Shown piece after piece: positions 1 to 5,610 of a DNA stretch of 5,610 nt. Below the pieces are notes generated by a model. The model was not told the DNA's origin, made no database searches, and worked only from the letters and a program-made list of their open reading frames with translations. The stretch is from DATAXV01 sp036272915 (GTDB taxonomy: Bacteria; Chloroflexota; Dormibacteria; Dormibacterales; Dormibacteraceae). The stretch spans positions 1-5,610 of the forward strand of contig DATAXV010000042.1 of the NCBI GenBank assembly GCA_036272915.1. The letters are read 5' to 3'. Numbering within the stretch: the stretch's first letter is position 1; each line of letters starts with the position of its first letter. Position numbers and translations under genes: made by a program.

Positions 1-763
1 AGACCAAGGGGATGCTGCCGCTGGTCAGCGCGTCGGCGGTGGCGTAGGCGGACATGGCTCCCCCGAAGAGCAGGAGGATCGCCCCCAGCACCGGCGGAGC
101 CAGGATCGGCGCGCCGACGTGGCGCCAGAAGGCCCAGGATCCGGCTCCGAGGCTCGCCGACGCCTCACGCCACTGGGGACGGAGGGCGTTCAGCGCCGGC
201 GTGACCACGACCACCATCAGCGGGATCTGGAAGTACATGTAGACGATGGCCACGCCCCAGAACCCGTACAGGTTGAAGCCGTGCTGGTAGGGGTTGAAGC
301 CGATGCTGGTCAGCACCCCGGTGGCGAGACCGCTGCTGCCCAGCGCGGATATGAAGAGGAAGGCCAGGGGCACGCCGCCGAAGTTGGCGAAGACCCCGGA
401 CGCCGTCAGGACCAGGCGGCGCAGCAGCCGCGCGTGCCTAGAGGTGTGCACGGCGTAGGCGACCAGGAACCCGATGATCCCTGGGACGATGCTCGTCACC
501 ACGGACAGGTAGAGGCTGGTCAGGAAGCCGAGGCGGTACACGCCGGTCGCCGCGGTGGCCAGGTTGGAGAGGGTGAAGTGGCCGCTTGAGGTCTTGAAGG
601 CCCCGATCACGACGTCCCAGAGCGGCCAGCCGAGCAGGAGCAAGGCGTAGACCGCGAACGGGAGGAGGCCGAGGAGGGGCCAGCGCCCAACCGCGGCCAG
701 GCGATCGATGAATCGCCTGTCCGCGGCCGCCGCCGGGGCTAGTGACGTCGAGGCCTGGGCCAC
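1..763 (-). CDS. ABC transporter permease, PotB/PhnU-like (3' end cut off by the window edge)
   Basis: This is an inner-membrane channel subunit of a binding-protein-dependent importer. Translating the minus strand from a GTG at 763 gives 254 codons without a stop up to position 1. Hydrophobic segments lie at about residues 28-56, 84-105, 115-137, 167-190 and 218-240. The cytoplasmic EAA loop that contacts the ATPase is clear: EASASLGAGSWAFWRHVGAP begins at Glu200 and keeps the conserved Gly and the late Pro. Family members are usually about 270-300 residues, so only the end is missing. The GTG lies one base after the stop of the binding-protein gene, which implies translational coupling. No in-frame ATG occurs near the N-terminus, and a GAGG just before the GTG is too close to be a good ribosome binding site. 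Loop sequence and partner type fit the Fe3+/aminoethylphosphonate/polyamine group better than sugar importers. The family is firm; the substrate is unknown. Confidence 0.93.
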   Translation of the reverse strand, partial: MAQASTSLAPAAAADRRFIDRLAAVGRWPLLGLLPFAVYALLLLGWPLWDVVIGAFKTSSGHFTLSNLATAATGVYRLGFLTSLYLSVVTSIVPGIIGFLVAYAVHTSRHARLLRRLVLTASGVFANFGGVPLAFLFISALGSSGLATGVLTSIGFNPYQHGFNLYGFWGVAIVYMYFQIPLMVVVVTPALNALRPQWREASASLGAGSWAFWRHVGAPILAPPVLGAILLLFGGAMSAYATADALTSGSIPLV

Positions 764-764
764 C

Positions 765-1898
765 TCAGCTGGAGAGCACCTGTGCCCACTGCTGGGTGAC
801 GACGGTCTCGGCCTTGGCCAGCTGCGCCGAGCTCGGGAACGTTGTCTTGCCCTTGGGGGCGGGCGGCAGGGCCTCGTACGCCTTCTTGTCGACTGAGCCC
901 TTGGCGACCAGGGTCGGCAGCTCGATCGGCCGGGCGTAGCCCTGGAGCCAGAGGTTCTGTCCGGTGGTGGAGTAGAGATACTCCTCCCAGAGGCGCGCCG
1001 CCGCCGGGTGTGGGGCGGTCGCGCTGACGGCCTGGCTGTAGTACGAGGCGTAGTGGCCGTCGGTCGGGATCACGATCTTCCAGTTCGGCACCTCGGCCTT
1101 GATCTGAGAGGCCTGCAGGTAGTCCCAATAGATGACGATGGGGGTCTGACCGCTCTGGACGGTCGCCGCGGAGGCGGTCACGGGGACGAAGTTCCCCGCC
1201 TGCTTGAGCTTCTGGAAGTACTGGATGCCGGGCTGGATGTTGTTGAAGCTGCCGCCGTTGGCGAGGGAGGCGGCGAAGACCGCGGCGAAGGCGGCGCCGG
1301 CCTGGGTCGGGTTGCCGTTGATACCGACCATGTTCTTGTACCGCGGCTTGAGCAGGTCGGCGAACGACTTGGGCGGGGTCTTGACCTTGCTCGGGTCGTA
1401 GCCGATGGCGACGTAGCCTCCGTAGTCGTCGTACCAGTCGCCGTTGCCGGCCTTGGCCGAGCTCGGGATGTCCTTCCAGCTGGCCACCTTGTACGGCGTG
1501 AGCAGACCGCTCTGCGCCGCCTCGATGGCGAACGAGGTGCCCATGTCGAGCACATCGGGGGCCCGTGACTGGCCCTTGAGCTCCTTCATGGCGTTGACCT
1601 CGTCCTGGCTGGAGCCGTCCGGGTTCTCGTCGACGATCTTGATCCCGTACTTCTTCGTGAAGTCCTTCATGATCGCGCCGTAGTTGGCCCAGTCGGCGGG
1701 CAGGGTGATGACGTTGAGCGTCTTCTCCTTCTTCGCCGCCGAGATCAGCTTCGACATCCCGCCGAACTTCGCGGCCGAGGTCGCCTTCGACGGCGAGACA
1801 CCGCCGGAACCGGAGGCGAAGGCGGTCCCACCGCCAAAACTCAGCAGCATGCACAGACAGACCGCCACGGCGAGCACTATGGTCGTCTTTGGCTTCAT
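765..1898 (-). CDS. Extracellular substrate-binding protein of an AfuA/PotD-like ABC importer
   Basis: This 377-residue protein captures a solute outside the membrane and delivers it to the permease encoded just downstream. It has a signal peptide: basic MKPK, a hydrophobic stretch at residues 6-21, and a likely signal peptidase I site after AFA (residues 26-28). No convincing lipobox is seen; Cys14 and Cys16 lie inside the hydrophobic core. The mature part looks like a type 2 periplasmic-binding fold of the COG1840 kind. Recognisable stretches include APDVLDMGTSFA (113-124), KSFADLLKPRYKNMVGINGNPTQAGAAF (from 177), SLANGG (211-216), TPIVIYWDY (252-260) and APHPAAARLWEEYLYSTTGQNLWLQGYARPI (from 295). 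These resemble binding proteins annotated as putative Fe3+, spermidine/putrescine or aminoethylphosphonate binders. The residues seen do not decide the ligand. The ATG is chosen because a strong Shine-Dalgarno precedes it and the signal peptide starts there. Length is normal for the family. Confidence 0.93.
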   Translation of the reverse strand: MKPKTTIVLAVAVCLCMLLSFGGGTAFASGSGGVSPSKATSAAKFGGMSKLISAAKKEKTLNVITLPADWANYGAIMKDFTKKYGIKIVDENPDGSSQDEVNAMKELKGQSRAPDVLDMGTSFAIEAAQSGLLTPYKVASWKDIPSSAKAGNGDWYDDYGGYVAIGYDPSKVKTPPKSFADLLKPRYKNMVGINGNPTQAGAAFAAVFAASLANGGSFNNIQPGIQYFQKLKQAGNFVPVTASAATVQSGQTPIVIYWDYLQASQIKAEVPNWKIVIPTDGHYASYYSQAVSATAPHPAAARLWEEYLYSTTGQNLWLQGYARPIELPTLVAKGSVDKKAYEALPPAPKGKTTFPSSAQLAKAETVVTQQWAQVLSS

Positions 1899-1902
1899 CT
1901 CG

Positions 1903-1914
1903 CTCCTCTTCCTC
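1903..1914 (-). promoter_or_regulatory. Ribosome binding site of the substrate-binding protein gene
   Basis: On the minus strand the 12 bases read GAGGAAGAGGAG and are followed by CGAG and the ATG. This purine-rich stretch offers two overlapping Shine-Dalgarno matches, 4 and about 10 bases from the start. It is the strongest ribosome binding site in the window and fits a binding protein that must be made in excess over its permease. It fixes the start of the gene at 1898. Confidence 0.8.
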
Positions 1915-2056
1915 GGATGGATACGAGCTCGACGGTAGGGAGATGAAGGCGATGTCGTCGTAAAGGGCAGACCGGCCTTGGATGACCGCGGGGAGAAGAT
2001 TCGGTGTAGTCGACCCGGCCCGCTCTGGGCGCCGTCGAGCCTCCGCGAGGCCGTCG

Positions 2057-2076
2057 CCAGCCGCCGCGGCGGCTGG
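2057..2076. repeat. Perfect 20-bp GC palindrome; candidate terminator or operator
   Basis: CCAGCCGCCG is followed directly by its own reverse complement, giving 10 bp of uninterrupted dyad symmetry. It starts 33 bases after the stop of the serine hydrolase gene. No T-run follows on the minus strand, so it is not a classic intrinsic terminator. GC-rich bacteria do use hairpins without a T-run. An operator for the importer gene is the alternative. The symmetry is seen directly; its function is inferred. Confidence 0.5.
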
Positions 2077-2108
2077 TTCGACCCAACCGACCGGGCCGGG
2101 ACGAGGCA

Positions 2109-3107
2109 TCAACCGGGGACGGTCACGGCCTCGGCCGCCAGGGCGGCGAGTTTCTCGTCTAGGGAGATGCCCGAGTCCTCGGTGGTGTTGCTCATGCTCA
2201 GCGTCGAGACGAGGAGAGTCTGGCCGTGATAGGTGATGATCCCGTCCGAGTTGATCACCCAGTCGGTGTCGCCTTGGAGGTTGAGCCAGCCGTCCTTCAC
2301 GGCGAACGTGGTGCCGGCGTCGGCGGCCGCCGGCACGCCCCATCGCTGACTCGGAAGAACGTCCTCCATCATTGTCACGATGTAGGAGCGGCTCGCCGGG
2401 TCCAGTGGCGAGGAGCTCGCCTCCAGCTGGCGAAGGATCTGAACCTGCCCGGAAGCGCAGGTCGTGGTCAGGCCCCAGTAGTCATCGTCGCCGGGGACCG
2501 TGCAGGAGACGCCGAGCGTCTGATTGGCGGCGTCCAGCGCCGCGGCGCCGCCCATATCCTCCCAGAGGTCTGTGGCCGCATTGTCGTCGCTGTCCTCGAT
2601 CATCAGCGACGCCTGGTCCTGCTCGTCGCTGGACAGCGGGGCTCCCTGATCCTGCGCCTGCAGCATCAGGGTCTCCAGGATGTCGACCTTGACGATGCTG
2701 GCCGTGTACTGCCCAGCGTTCGTGCCGTACGTGAACGTTCGTCTGGAGGTGAGGTCGAGGGCGGCAACCGAAACGCTCCCTGCGGGCAGGCCCGCCGCCA
2801 CGGCCGCCATCTGGAGACGCACGTTGACCGGCGTCGCGGTCGGGCTCGGCGTCGCGGTCGGGCTCGGCGGCGGGTTGAGGGTCGGGTGCGGCGTGGCCCC
2901 CACCGCGGGGCCCTGTGCCGCGGCGTCGGACTCGAGCCTCTCGATCAGCGAGCCGTGCATGGTGAGGACGATGCCCACGAGCACGACGGTGATGATCACT
3001 GCACCGACCCCGATCCTCACCGGCGCTGCCGCGCCGATCGTCCGTCGACGCCGGCGTCGGACCTTGCGCATCGGGGGCCGCCGAAGCCCGGTCCACGGCG
3101 GCCTCAC
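2109..3107 (-). CDS. Membrane-anchored class A beta-lactamase-like serine hydrolase
   Basis: This 332-residue protein starts with an Arg-rich cytoplasmic tail (RKVRRRRRR at 14-22), one membrane segment (about 32-50), and a Pro/Thr linker (about 71-95). An extracellular penicilloyl-hydrolase-like domain follows (about 97-330). The first active-site motif is intact: SIVK with nucleophile Ser137 and Lys140. The second reads SDDN (173-176) within MIEDSDDNAATDLW, where relatives usually have SDN. The third reads KDG (271-273) in VKDGWLN, where beta-lactamases have KTG; KNGW or similar is common in related actinobacterial hydrolases. I see no clear omega-loop Glu. Cys202 and Cys217 could form a disulfide. 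Together these features fit the beta-lactamase2-like (PF13354) group acting on the cell wall or an unknown ester or amide, rather than an antibiotic resistance enzyme. The start is uncertain: GTG at 3107 has only weak ribosome-binding sequence before it, and ATG at 3071 (Met13) is possible; neither affects the anchor. It is probably its own transcription unit. Confidence 0.88.
   Translation of the reverse strand: MRPPWTGLRRPPMRKVRRRRRRTIGAAAPVRIGVGAVIITVVLVGIVLTMHGSLIERLESDAAAQGPAVGATPHPTLNPPPSPTATPSPTATPVNVRLQMAAVAAGLPAGSVSVAALDLTSRRTFTYGTNAGQYTASIVKVDILETLMLQAQDQGAPLSSDEQDQASLMIEDSDDNAATDLWEDMGGAAALDAANQTLGVSCTVPGDDDYWGLTTTCASGQVQILRQLEASSSPLDPASRSYIVTMMEDVLPSQRWGVPAAADAGTTFAVKDGWLNLQGDTDWVINSDGIITYHGQTLLVSTLSMSNTTEDSGISLDEKLAALAAEAVTVPG
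2831..2866 (-). repeat. Tandem 18-bp repeat encoding the SPTATP linker
   Basis: Two identical adjacent 18-base units (GCGTCGCGGTCGGGCTCG on the plus strand) lie inside the hydrolase gene. They encode the SPTATP pair in the Pro/Thr linker between the membrane segment and the catalytic domain. Perfect identity at the DNA level suggests recent duplication by slippage. Such linkers hold an enzyme away from the membrane, often within the cell wall, and tolerate length changes. Confidence 0.85.
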
Positions 3108-3720
3108 TGTCGCCCCGGCCGGAATTCACCGCGGCCCACCCGGCTATCCGATACTTGCGGCGAACGCCTCGCTGTGTGGACGACCGACGCTAATCTGCTT
3201 CGACCCAAGCTACAGATCTCATTCGTTTCAATGACTTTCCACGTCCGCCGTCCGCGCCCCGCTCACTGTCGAGCGCTGCTTGACACCTCACCTCGACCGT
3301 GGACGGGGCCACAATCCACCGCCTATCCACGCACGGTCCGGGATCATACGCTGAGAGCCGCTACGCAGCCGCATGCGCATCCGGATAGTCCCTTCCTTAT
3401 CCCTCCTGCGGTTGCACTACGTGCCATGGCCGTGTCACGAGCGCGTCGGCGGGCAGTGTCAGTTACCGCAAGGCCACGGCGGCACCGATAAAACGAACGT
3501 CCCATACACCGTCAACGCACTTCAACGACCTCAGGTTTCCCATTCGACCGAAGAGAGGTCTTGGAGCTTATGGCCACTCAGGACGACGCTGACGTGCCCC
3601 CGTGCGGTGACGGATACCGCGTCGCCTGCACAACGAGCCCGCCGCGCGCCCAACCGTCGCCCCGTCCCCGCTCATCCGGAACCAGCGCCTGGCTCGCCTT
3701 ACCAGGCCTAGAGCTCGAGC
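3108..3720. other. Gene-free gap of lower GC between the importer and the hydrolase
   Basis: No credible gene is seen in these 613 bases. Plus-strand open frames here (for example 3373-3711) translate into Pro/Arg-rich sequence with no domain, membrane pattern or convincing ribosome binding site. Hand counts give about 48% GC at 3181-3240 and 53% at 3481-3540, against about 68% within the permease genes. No tRNA-like T-loop, tandem repeat or transposase end was found. The low-GC part nearest the hydrolase is where its promoter should lie, but no clear -35/-10 pair was identified. Short palindromes occur (ATGCGCAT and ATCCGGAT around 3373-3386), with no assigned role. Confidence 0.6.
3687..3707 (-). 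terminator. Candidate hairpin terminator of the sugar importer operon
   Basis: On the minus strand GCCTGG, a 9-base loop and CCAGGC form a 6-bp stem that starts 14 bases after the stop codon of the MalG-type gene. A 12-bp palindrome (GAGCTCGAGCTC, 3711-3722) overlaps that stop codon and lies just before it. No T-run follows, so this is a weak candidate placed mainly by its position at the end of an operon. Confidence 0.35.
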
Positions 3721-4584
3721 TCAACCCTTGAGCCCGCTCATGGCCATGGTCGAGACCAAATAGCGCTGCAGCAGGACGAAGACGACTAGACAGGGCAGCA
3801 GAGTGATCGTGGCCGCGGCCATGATCTGGGGCACCGTCACCTGCTGGGTCTCGATCGCGGAGAGGCCGACCGTTAGCGTTCTCATCCCTGCCGACTGCCC
3901 GACCACCAGCGGCCAGAGGAAGTCGTTCCAGTGCCAGAGGAAGACGAACACGCCAAGGGTGGCCAGCACCGGCCGGCAGAGCGGCAGGACGATACGCAGA
4001 AAGGTACGGAGCTCGGAGGCGCCATCGACGCGGGCGGCGTCGAAGAAGTCCTGGGGCAGTTCACGGATGAACTGCCTGAGCAGGAACACCGCCTGGGCGT
4101 TGGCCAGGGTAGGGACGATCAGGCCCCAGTAGGTGTCGACCCCGCCCAGCCGGGAGACGAGGACGAAGAGCGGGATCAGCGTCGCCTGCGAGGGGACCAT
4201 GAGCGTCGCCAGGAACGACCAGAGCAGGACGTCGCGGCCGGGGAAGCGCTTCTTGGCGAACGCATAGCCGGCCATCGAGGCGGTGATCAGGACGACGACC
4301 ACGGAGACGCCGGCGTAGATGACCGAGTTGAGCGTCCAGCGGAGGAAGCCCGCCGCCTGGATCGCCTCCTGGAAGTTGGCCAGCGTGAACTGGGTGGGCA
4401 GCTGATAGGGGATGCTCCTCGCCGCCGACGAGGACACGGCGAGGATCAGCATGACCAGGAAGGGGCCGATCGTGAGCAAGGCGGCTATCGCCAGCAGCGC
4501 CGCCAGGGGCAGGGAGCCGAGCGTCAGCCGCGGCCGGCCGCCTCGCTGGACGGCGACGCCGCGCATGTCCTCGATCGCGCTCAC
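3721..4584 (-). CDS. Carbohydrate ABC transporter permease, MalG/UgpE type
   Basis: This is the second membrane subunit of a CUT1-class sugar importer, 287 residues long, which is normal for the family. Membrane segments fall at about residues 25-50, 85-110, 119-143, 152-172, 204-228 and 255-277. The EAA loop, which docks on the ATPase, is DAARVDGASELRTFLRIVLP starting at Asp182; Asp in place of Glu is common in MalG-type subunits. The stretch FLWHWNDFLWPLVV (215-228) and the C-terminal GLKG are typical. The frame is open far upstream into the MalF-type gene, so the start must be chosen. GTG at 4584 shares GTGA with the stop of that gene and has GGGGGAA before it. ATG at 4566 (Met7) is possible, but its GAGG is only two bases away. 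Translational coupling with the upstream permease is likely. The sugar is unknown. It would pair with the MalF-type protein and an ATPase not seen here. Confidence 0.95.
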   Translation of the reverse strand: MSAIEDMRGVAVQRGGRPRLTLGSLPLAALLAIAALLTIGPFLVMLILAVSSSAARSIPYQLPTQFTLANFQEAIQAAGFLRWTLNSVIYAGVSVVVVLITASMAGYAFAKKRFPGRDVLLWSFLATLMVPSQATLIPLFVLVSRLGGVDTYWGLIVPTLANAQAVFLLRQFIRELPQDFFDAARVDGASELRTFLRIVLPLCRPVLATLGVFVFLWHWNDFLWPLVVGQSAGMRTLTVGLSAIETQQVTVPQIMAAATITLLPCLVVFVLLQRYLVSTMAMSGLKG

Positions 4585-5483
4585 TGGTTCCCCCGGTCCA
4601 GGATCATCCGCTGGATGAGGGCGACGACGAGGATCAGCACCGCCAGCACCGCGCCCAGCGTCGCCGCATAGCCGAAGTCGAAGAACTGGAAGCCCTGGTC
4701 GAAGAGCGCGTAGACGAGGGCGTAGCTGGCCCGCACCGGACCGCCCCCGGTCATGACGTAGATCGTGTCGAAGACCTGGAAGGCGCCGATCGTCTCGATG
4801 ACCAGAACGAAGAAGAGGACTGGCCGGAGCAGGGGCAGCCGGATCCGCCAGAAGCGCTGCCAGGCGTTGGCGCCGTCCACCGACGCCGCCTCCAGGCACG
4901 GCTCCGGCACCGCGTTCAGCCCCGCGATCAGGATCAGCATCGAGTAGCCGAAGCCCTTCCAGGCGGAGACGACGGCGAGCGAGGGGAGGACCAGCGACGC
5001 CTGGCTGAGGAAGCCGATCGGGGCGATGCCGACCTTGCCCAGGAGCCCGTTGATGAGACCGTCGTACTGGTACATCCAGAGCCAGATGACGCCGGCCAGG
5101 ATGAAGCTGGTCGCGTAGGGCAGGAAGAGCGAGGCCCGGAACAGCCCCCGGCCAAAGGTGACGGCGTGGAGGAGCAGCGCCGTCGCCAGCGCCATGACCA
5201 CGGTCAGAGGGACGTAGATGGCGGAGTAGACGACCGTCACCCGGAGGCTGTTGAGGAAGAGCGGGTCATGGAGGAGGTGGACGTAGTTGGCGCCGCCCAC
5301 CACCTGCCACTCGCCGCCCAGGTTGTAGTTGGTGAAGCTCATCCCCACCGCGCCGAGGGTGGGGATGAAGCGGAAGACAAGGAAGAGGACGAGCACGGGC
5401 AGCAGGAAGATGAGGGCGCCGCCCGGCTCCCGGAGCCGGTTCCGCCAGCCCGCGCGGCGCCGCCGGCCGCCCTCGATCACCAT
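4581..5483 (-). CDS. Carbohydrate ABC transporter permease, MalF/UgpA type
   Basis: This is the first membrane subunit of the sugar importer, 300 residues long. A basic N-terminus (GRRRRAGWRNRLREP) precedes six membrane segments at about residues 22-42, 80-107, 113-137, 162-190, 216-238 and 272-294. The EAA loop EAASVDGANAWQRFWRIRLP starts at Glu198 and keeps the acidic, Gly and Pro positions. MTGGGPV at 244-250 is a hallmark of MalF/UgpA-type permeases. It lacks the large periplasmic domain of E. coli MalF, so it belongs with the shorter UgpA-like form. The ATG at 5483 is chosen because the basic N-terminus begins there; a GGGG seven bases upstream may serve as the ribosome binding site, but it lies in the base of a stem-loop. 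The gene follows a binding-protein gene after 61 bp and overlaps the MalG-type gene by 4 bp, the usual CUT1 order. The substrate cannot be read from the permease. Confidence 0.96.
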   Translation of the reverse strand: MVIEGGRRRRAGWRNRLREPGGALIFLLPVLVLFLVFRFIPTLGAVGMSFTNYNLGGEWQVVGGANYVHLLHDPLFLNSLRVTVVYSAIYVPLTVVMALATALLLHAVTFGRGLFRASLFLPYATSFILAGVIWLWMYQYDGLINGLLGKVGIAPIGFLSQASLVLPSLAVVSAWKGFGYSMLILIAGLNAVPEPCLEAASVDGANAWQRFWRIRLPLLRPVLFFVLVIETIGAFQVFDTIYVMTGGGPVRASYALVYALFDQGFQFFDFGYAATLGAVLAVLILVVALIQRMILDRGNQ

Positions 5484-5490
5484 GACCGCA

Positions 5491-5530
5491 CCCCGGGGAG
5501 GCCCGGCCTGAGCGGGCCGGGCCGCCGGGG
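5491..5530 (-). promoter_or_regulatory. Strong intercistronic stem-loop between the binding-protein and permease genes
   Basis: A 9-bp GC stem (5500-5508 with 5515-5523, 6-base loop) is extended, after a small internal loop, by six more pairs (5491-5496 with 5525-5530). It fills most of the 61-bp gap. No T-run follows. Hairpins here are known in other ABC operons, as between malE and malF, where they protect the binding-protein mRNA and lower permease expression. The base of the stem includes the GGGG that could be the ribosome binding site of the MalF-type gene. The pairing is seen directly; the role is inferred. Confidence 0.65.
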
Positions 5531-5544
5531 TCGTCCTCGCCCGC

Positions 5545-5610
5545 TCACCCGCTGGCCATCTGGCCGTTGGCCTGCTGCGTCGCCTGCTTCAGCGCCTGCG
5601 AGGGGGACTG
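5545..5610 (-). CDS. C-terminus of a probable sugar-binding protein (5' part outside the window)
   Basis: The last 21 codons before a TGA at 5545-5547 are visible and end in SPSQALKQATQQANGQMASG. A Ser/Pro-x-x-ALKQA helix rich in Gln and Ala at the very end is typical of UgpB/MalE-like extracellular sugar-binding proteins. The position directly before MalF- and MalG-type permease genes is where that gene is expected in CUT1 operons. The fragment is too short to identify a substrate or to exclude another Ala/Gln-rich protein; the call rests on both the tail and the gene order. Confidence 0.75.
   Translation of the reverse strand, partial: QSPSQALKQATQQANGQMASG

Larger units (their letters stand above)
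1899..2108 (-). other. Spacer between the serine hydrolase and the second importer operon
   Basis: No gene is seen in these 210 bases. They hold the ribosome binding site at the downstream end, a perfect 20-bp palindrome at 2057-2076, and a weaker inverted repeat GCCC-AGAGC-GGGC on the minus strand near 2018-2030. The importer promoter should lie here, but I find no convincing -35/-10 pair. The length allows both an end of the hydrolase transcript and a new start. Confidence 0.6.

Noticed and set aside
739..2343. A 534-codon minus-strand open frame spanning the binding-protein gene and part of the hydrolase
   Set aside because: It overlaps two well-supported genes in another frame, and its translation is low-complexity Arg/Gly/Pro sequence.
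2226..3491. A 421-codon plus-strand open frame opposite the serine hydrolase
   Set aside because: It is antisense to a gene with clear catalytic motifs. Its product is Arg/Gly/His-rich with no domain, which is what GC-rich DNA gives in the opposite frame.
3528..3560. Inverted repeat GACCTC/GAGGTC in the large gap as a possible small RNA or tRNA
   Set aside because: It is only a 6-bp stem with a 21-base loop, and there is no tRNA T-loop consensus nearby.
3373..3711. A 112-codon plus-strand frame in the large gap
   Set aside because: There is no convincing ribosome binding site, and the composition is Pro/Arg/Ser-rich without recognisable motifs. It runs against the direction of all other genes.
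4585..4899. Upstream extension of the MalG-type gene to 4899
   Set aside because: The added residues are Arg/Gly/Asp-rich and lie wholly inside the MalF-type gene. The GTG at 4584 with a 4-bp overlap gives a normal family length.
1..5610. A defence system, CRISPR array, toxin-antitoxin pair or mobile element
   Set aside because: No spaced repeats, transposase, nuclease or paired small genes are seen. Every supported gene is a transporter part or the serine hydrolase.

Overview
The window is GC-rich bacterial DNA (hand counts: about 68% GC within a gene at 4201-4260, about 48% in the gap at 3181-3240). All six recognisable genes lie on the minus strand, so transcription runs from high to low coordinates. 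The high GC, GTG starts, and a membrane-anchored extracellular hydrolase with a Pro/Thr linker built on SPTATP repeats suggest a GC-rich soil-type bacterium, such as an Actinomycetota or Chloroflexota/Dormibacterota member. This placement is weak because no taxonomic marker gene is present.

The layout in transcription order is as follows. (1) 5610-3721 is the end of a carbohydrate-type (CUT1) ABC importer operon. It holds the last 21 codons of what looks like a sugar-binding protein, a 61-bp gap with a very strong stem-loop, a MalF/UgpA-type permease and a MalG/UgpE-type permease. The two permease genes overlap by 4 bp. No ATPase gene is visible, so this importer may use one encoded upstream or a shared MsmX/UgpC-like ATPase. 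(2) 3720-3108 is a gap of about 610 bp with lower GC and no credible gene. (3) 3107-2109 encodes a membrane-anchored class A beta-lactamase-like serine hydrolase whose second and third active-site motifs are non-standard. (4) 2108-1899 is a 210-bp spacer with a perfect 20-bp palindrome and, at its end, a clear Shine-Dalgarno sequence. (5) 1898-1 is the start of a second importer operon of a different class (AfuA/PotD-like, for ferric iron, phosphonate or polyamine-type substrates). It has a secreted substrate-binding protein followed after one base by a PotB/PhnU-type permease that runs off the window edge. The second permease and ATPase of this system would be expected beyond position 1.

The two importers probably work independently, one for a sugar or glycoside and one for a small charged solute. 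The hydrolase sits between them with its own flanking gaps and has no visible functional link to either. I found no mobile element, CRISPR array, RNA gene or clearly new system. The points most worth a second look are the stem-loop that overlaps the possible ribosome binding site of the MalF-type gene, the altered catalytic motifs of the hydrolase, and the low-GC gap.
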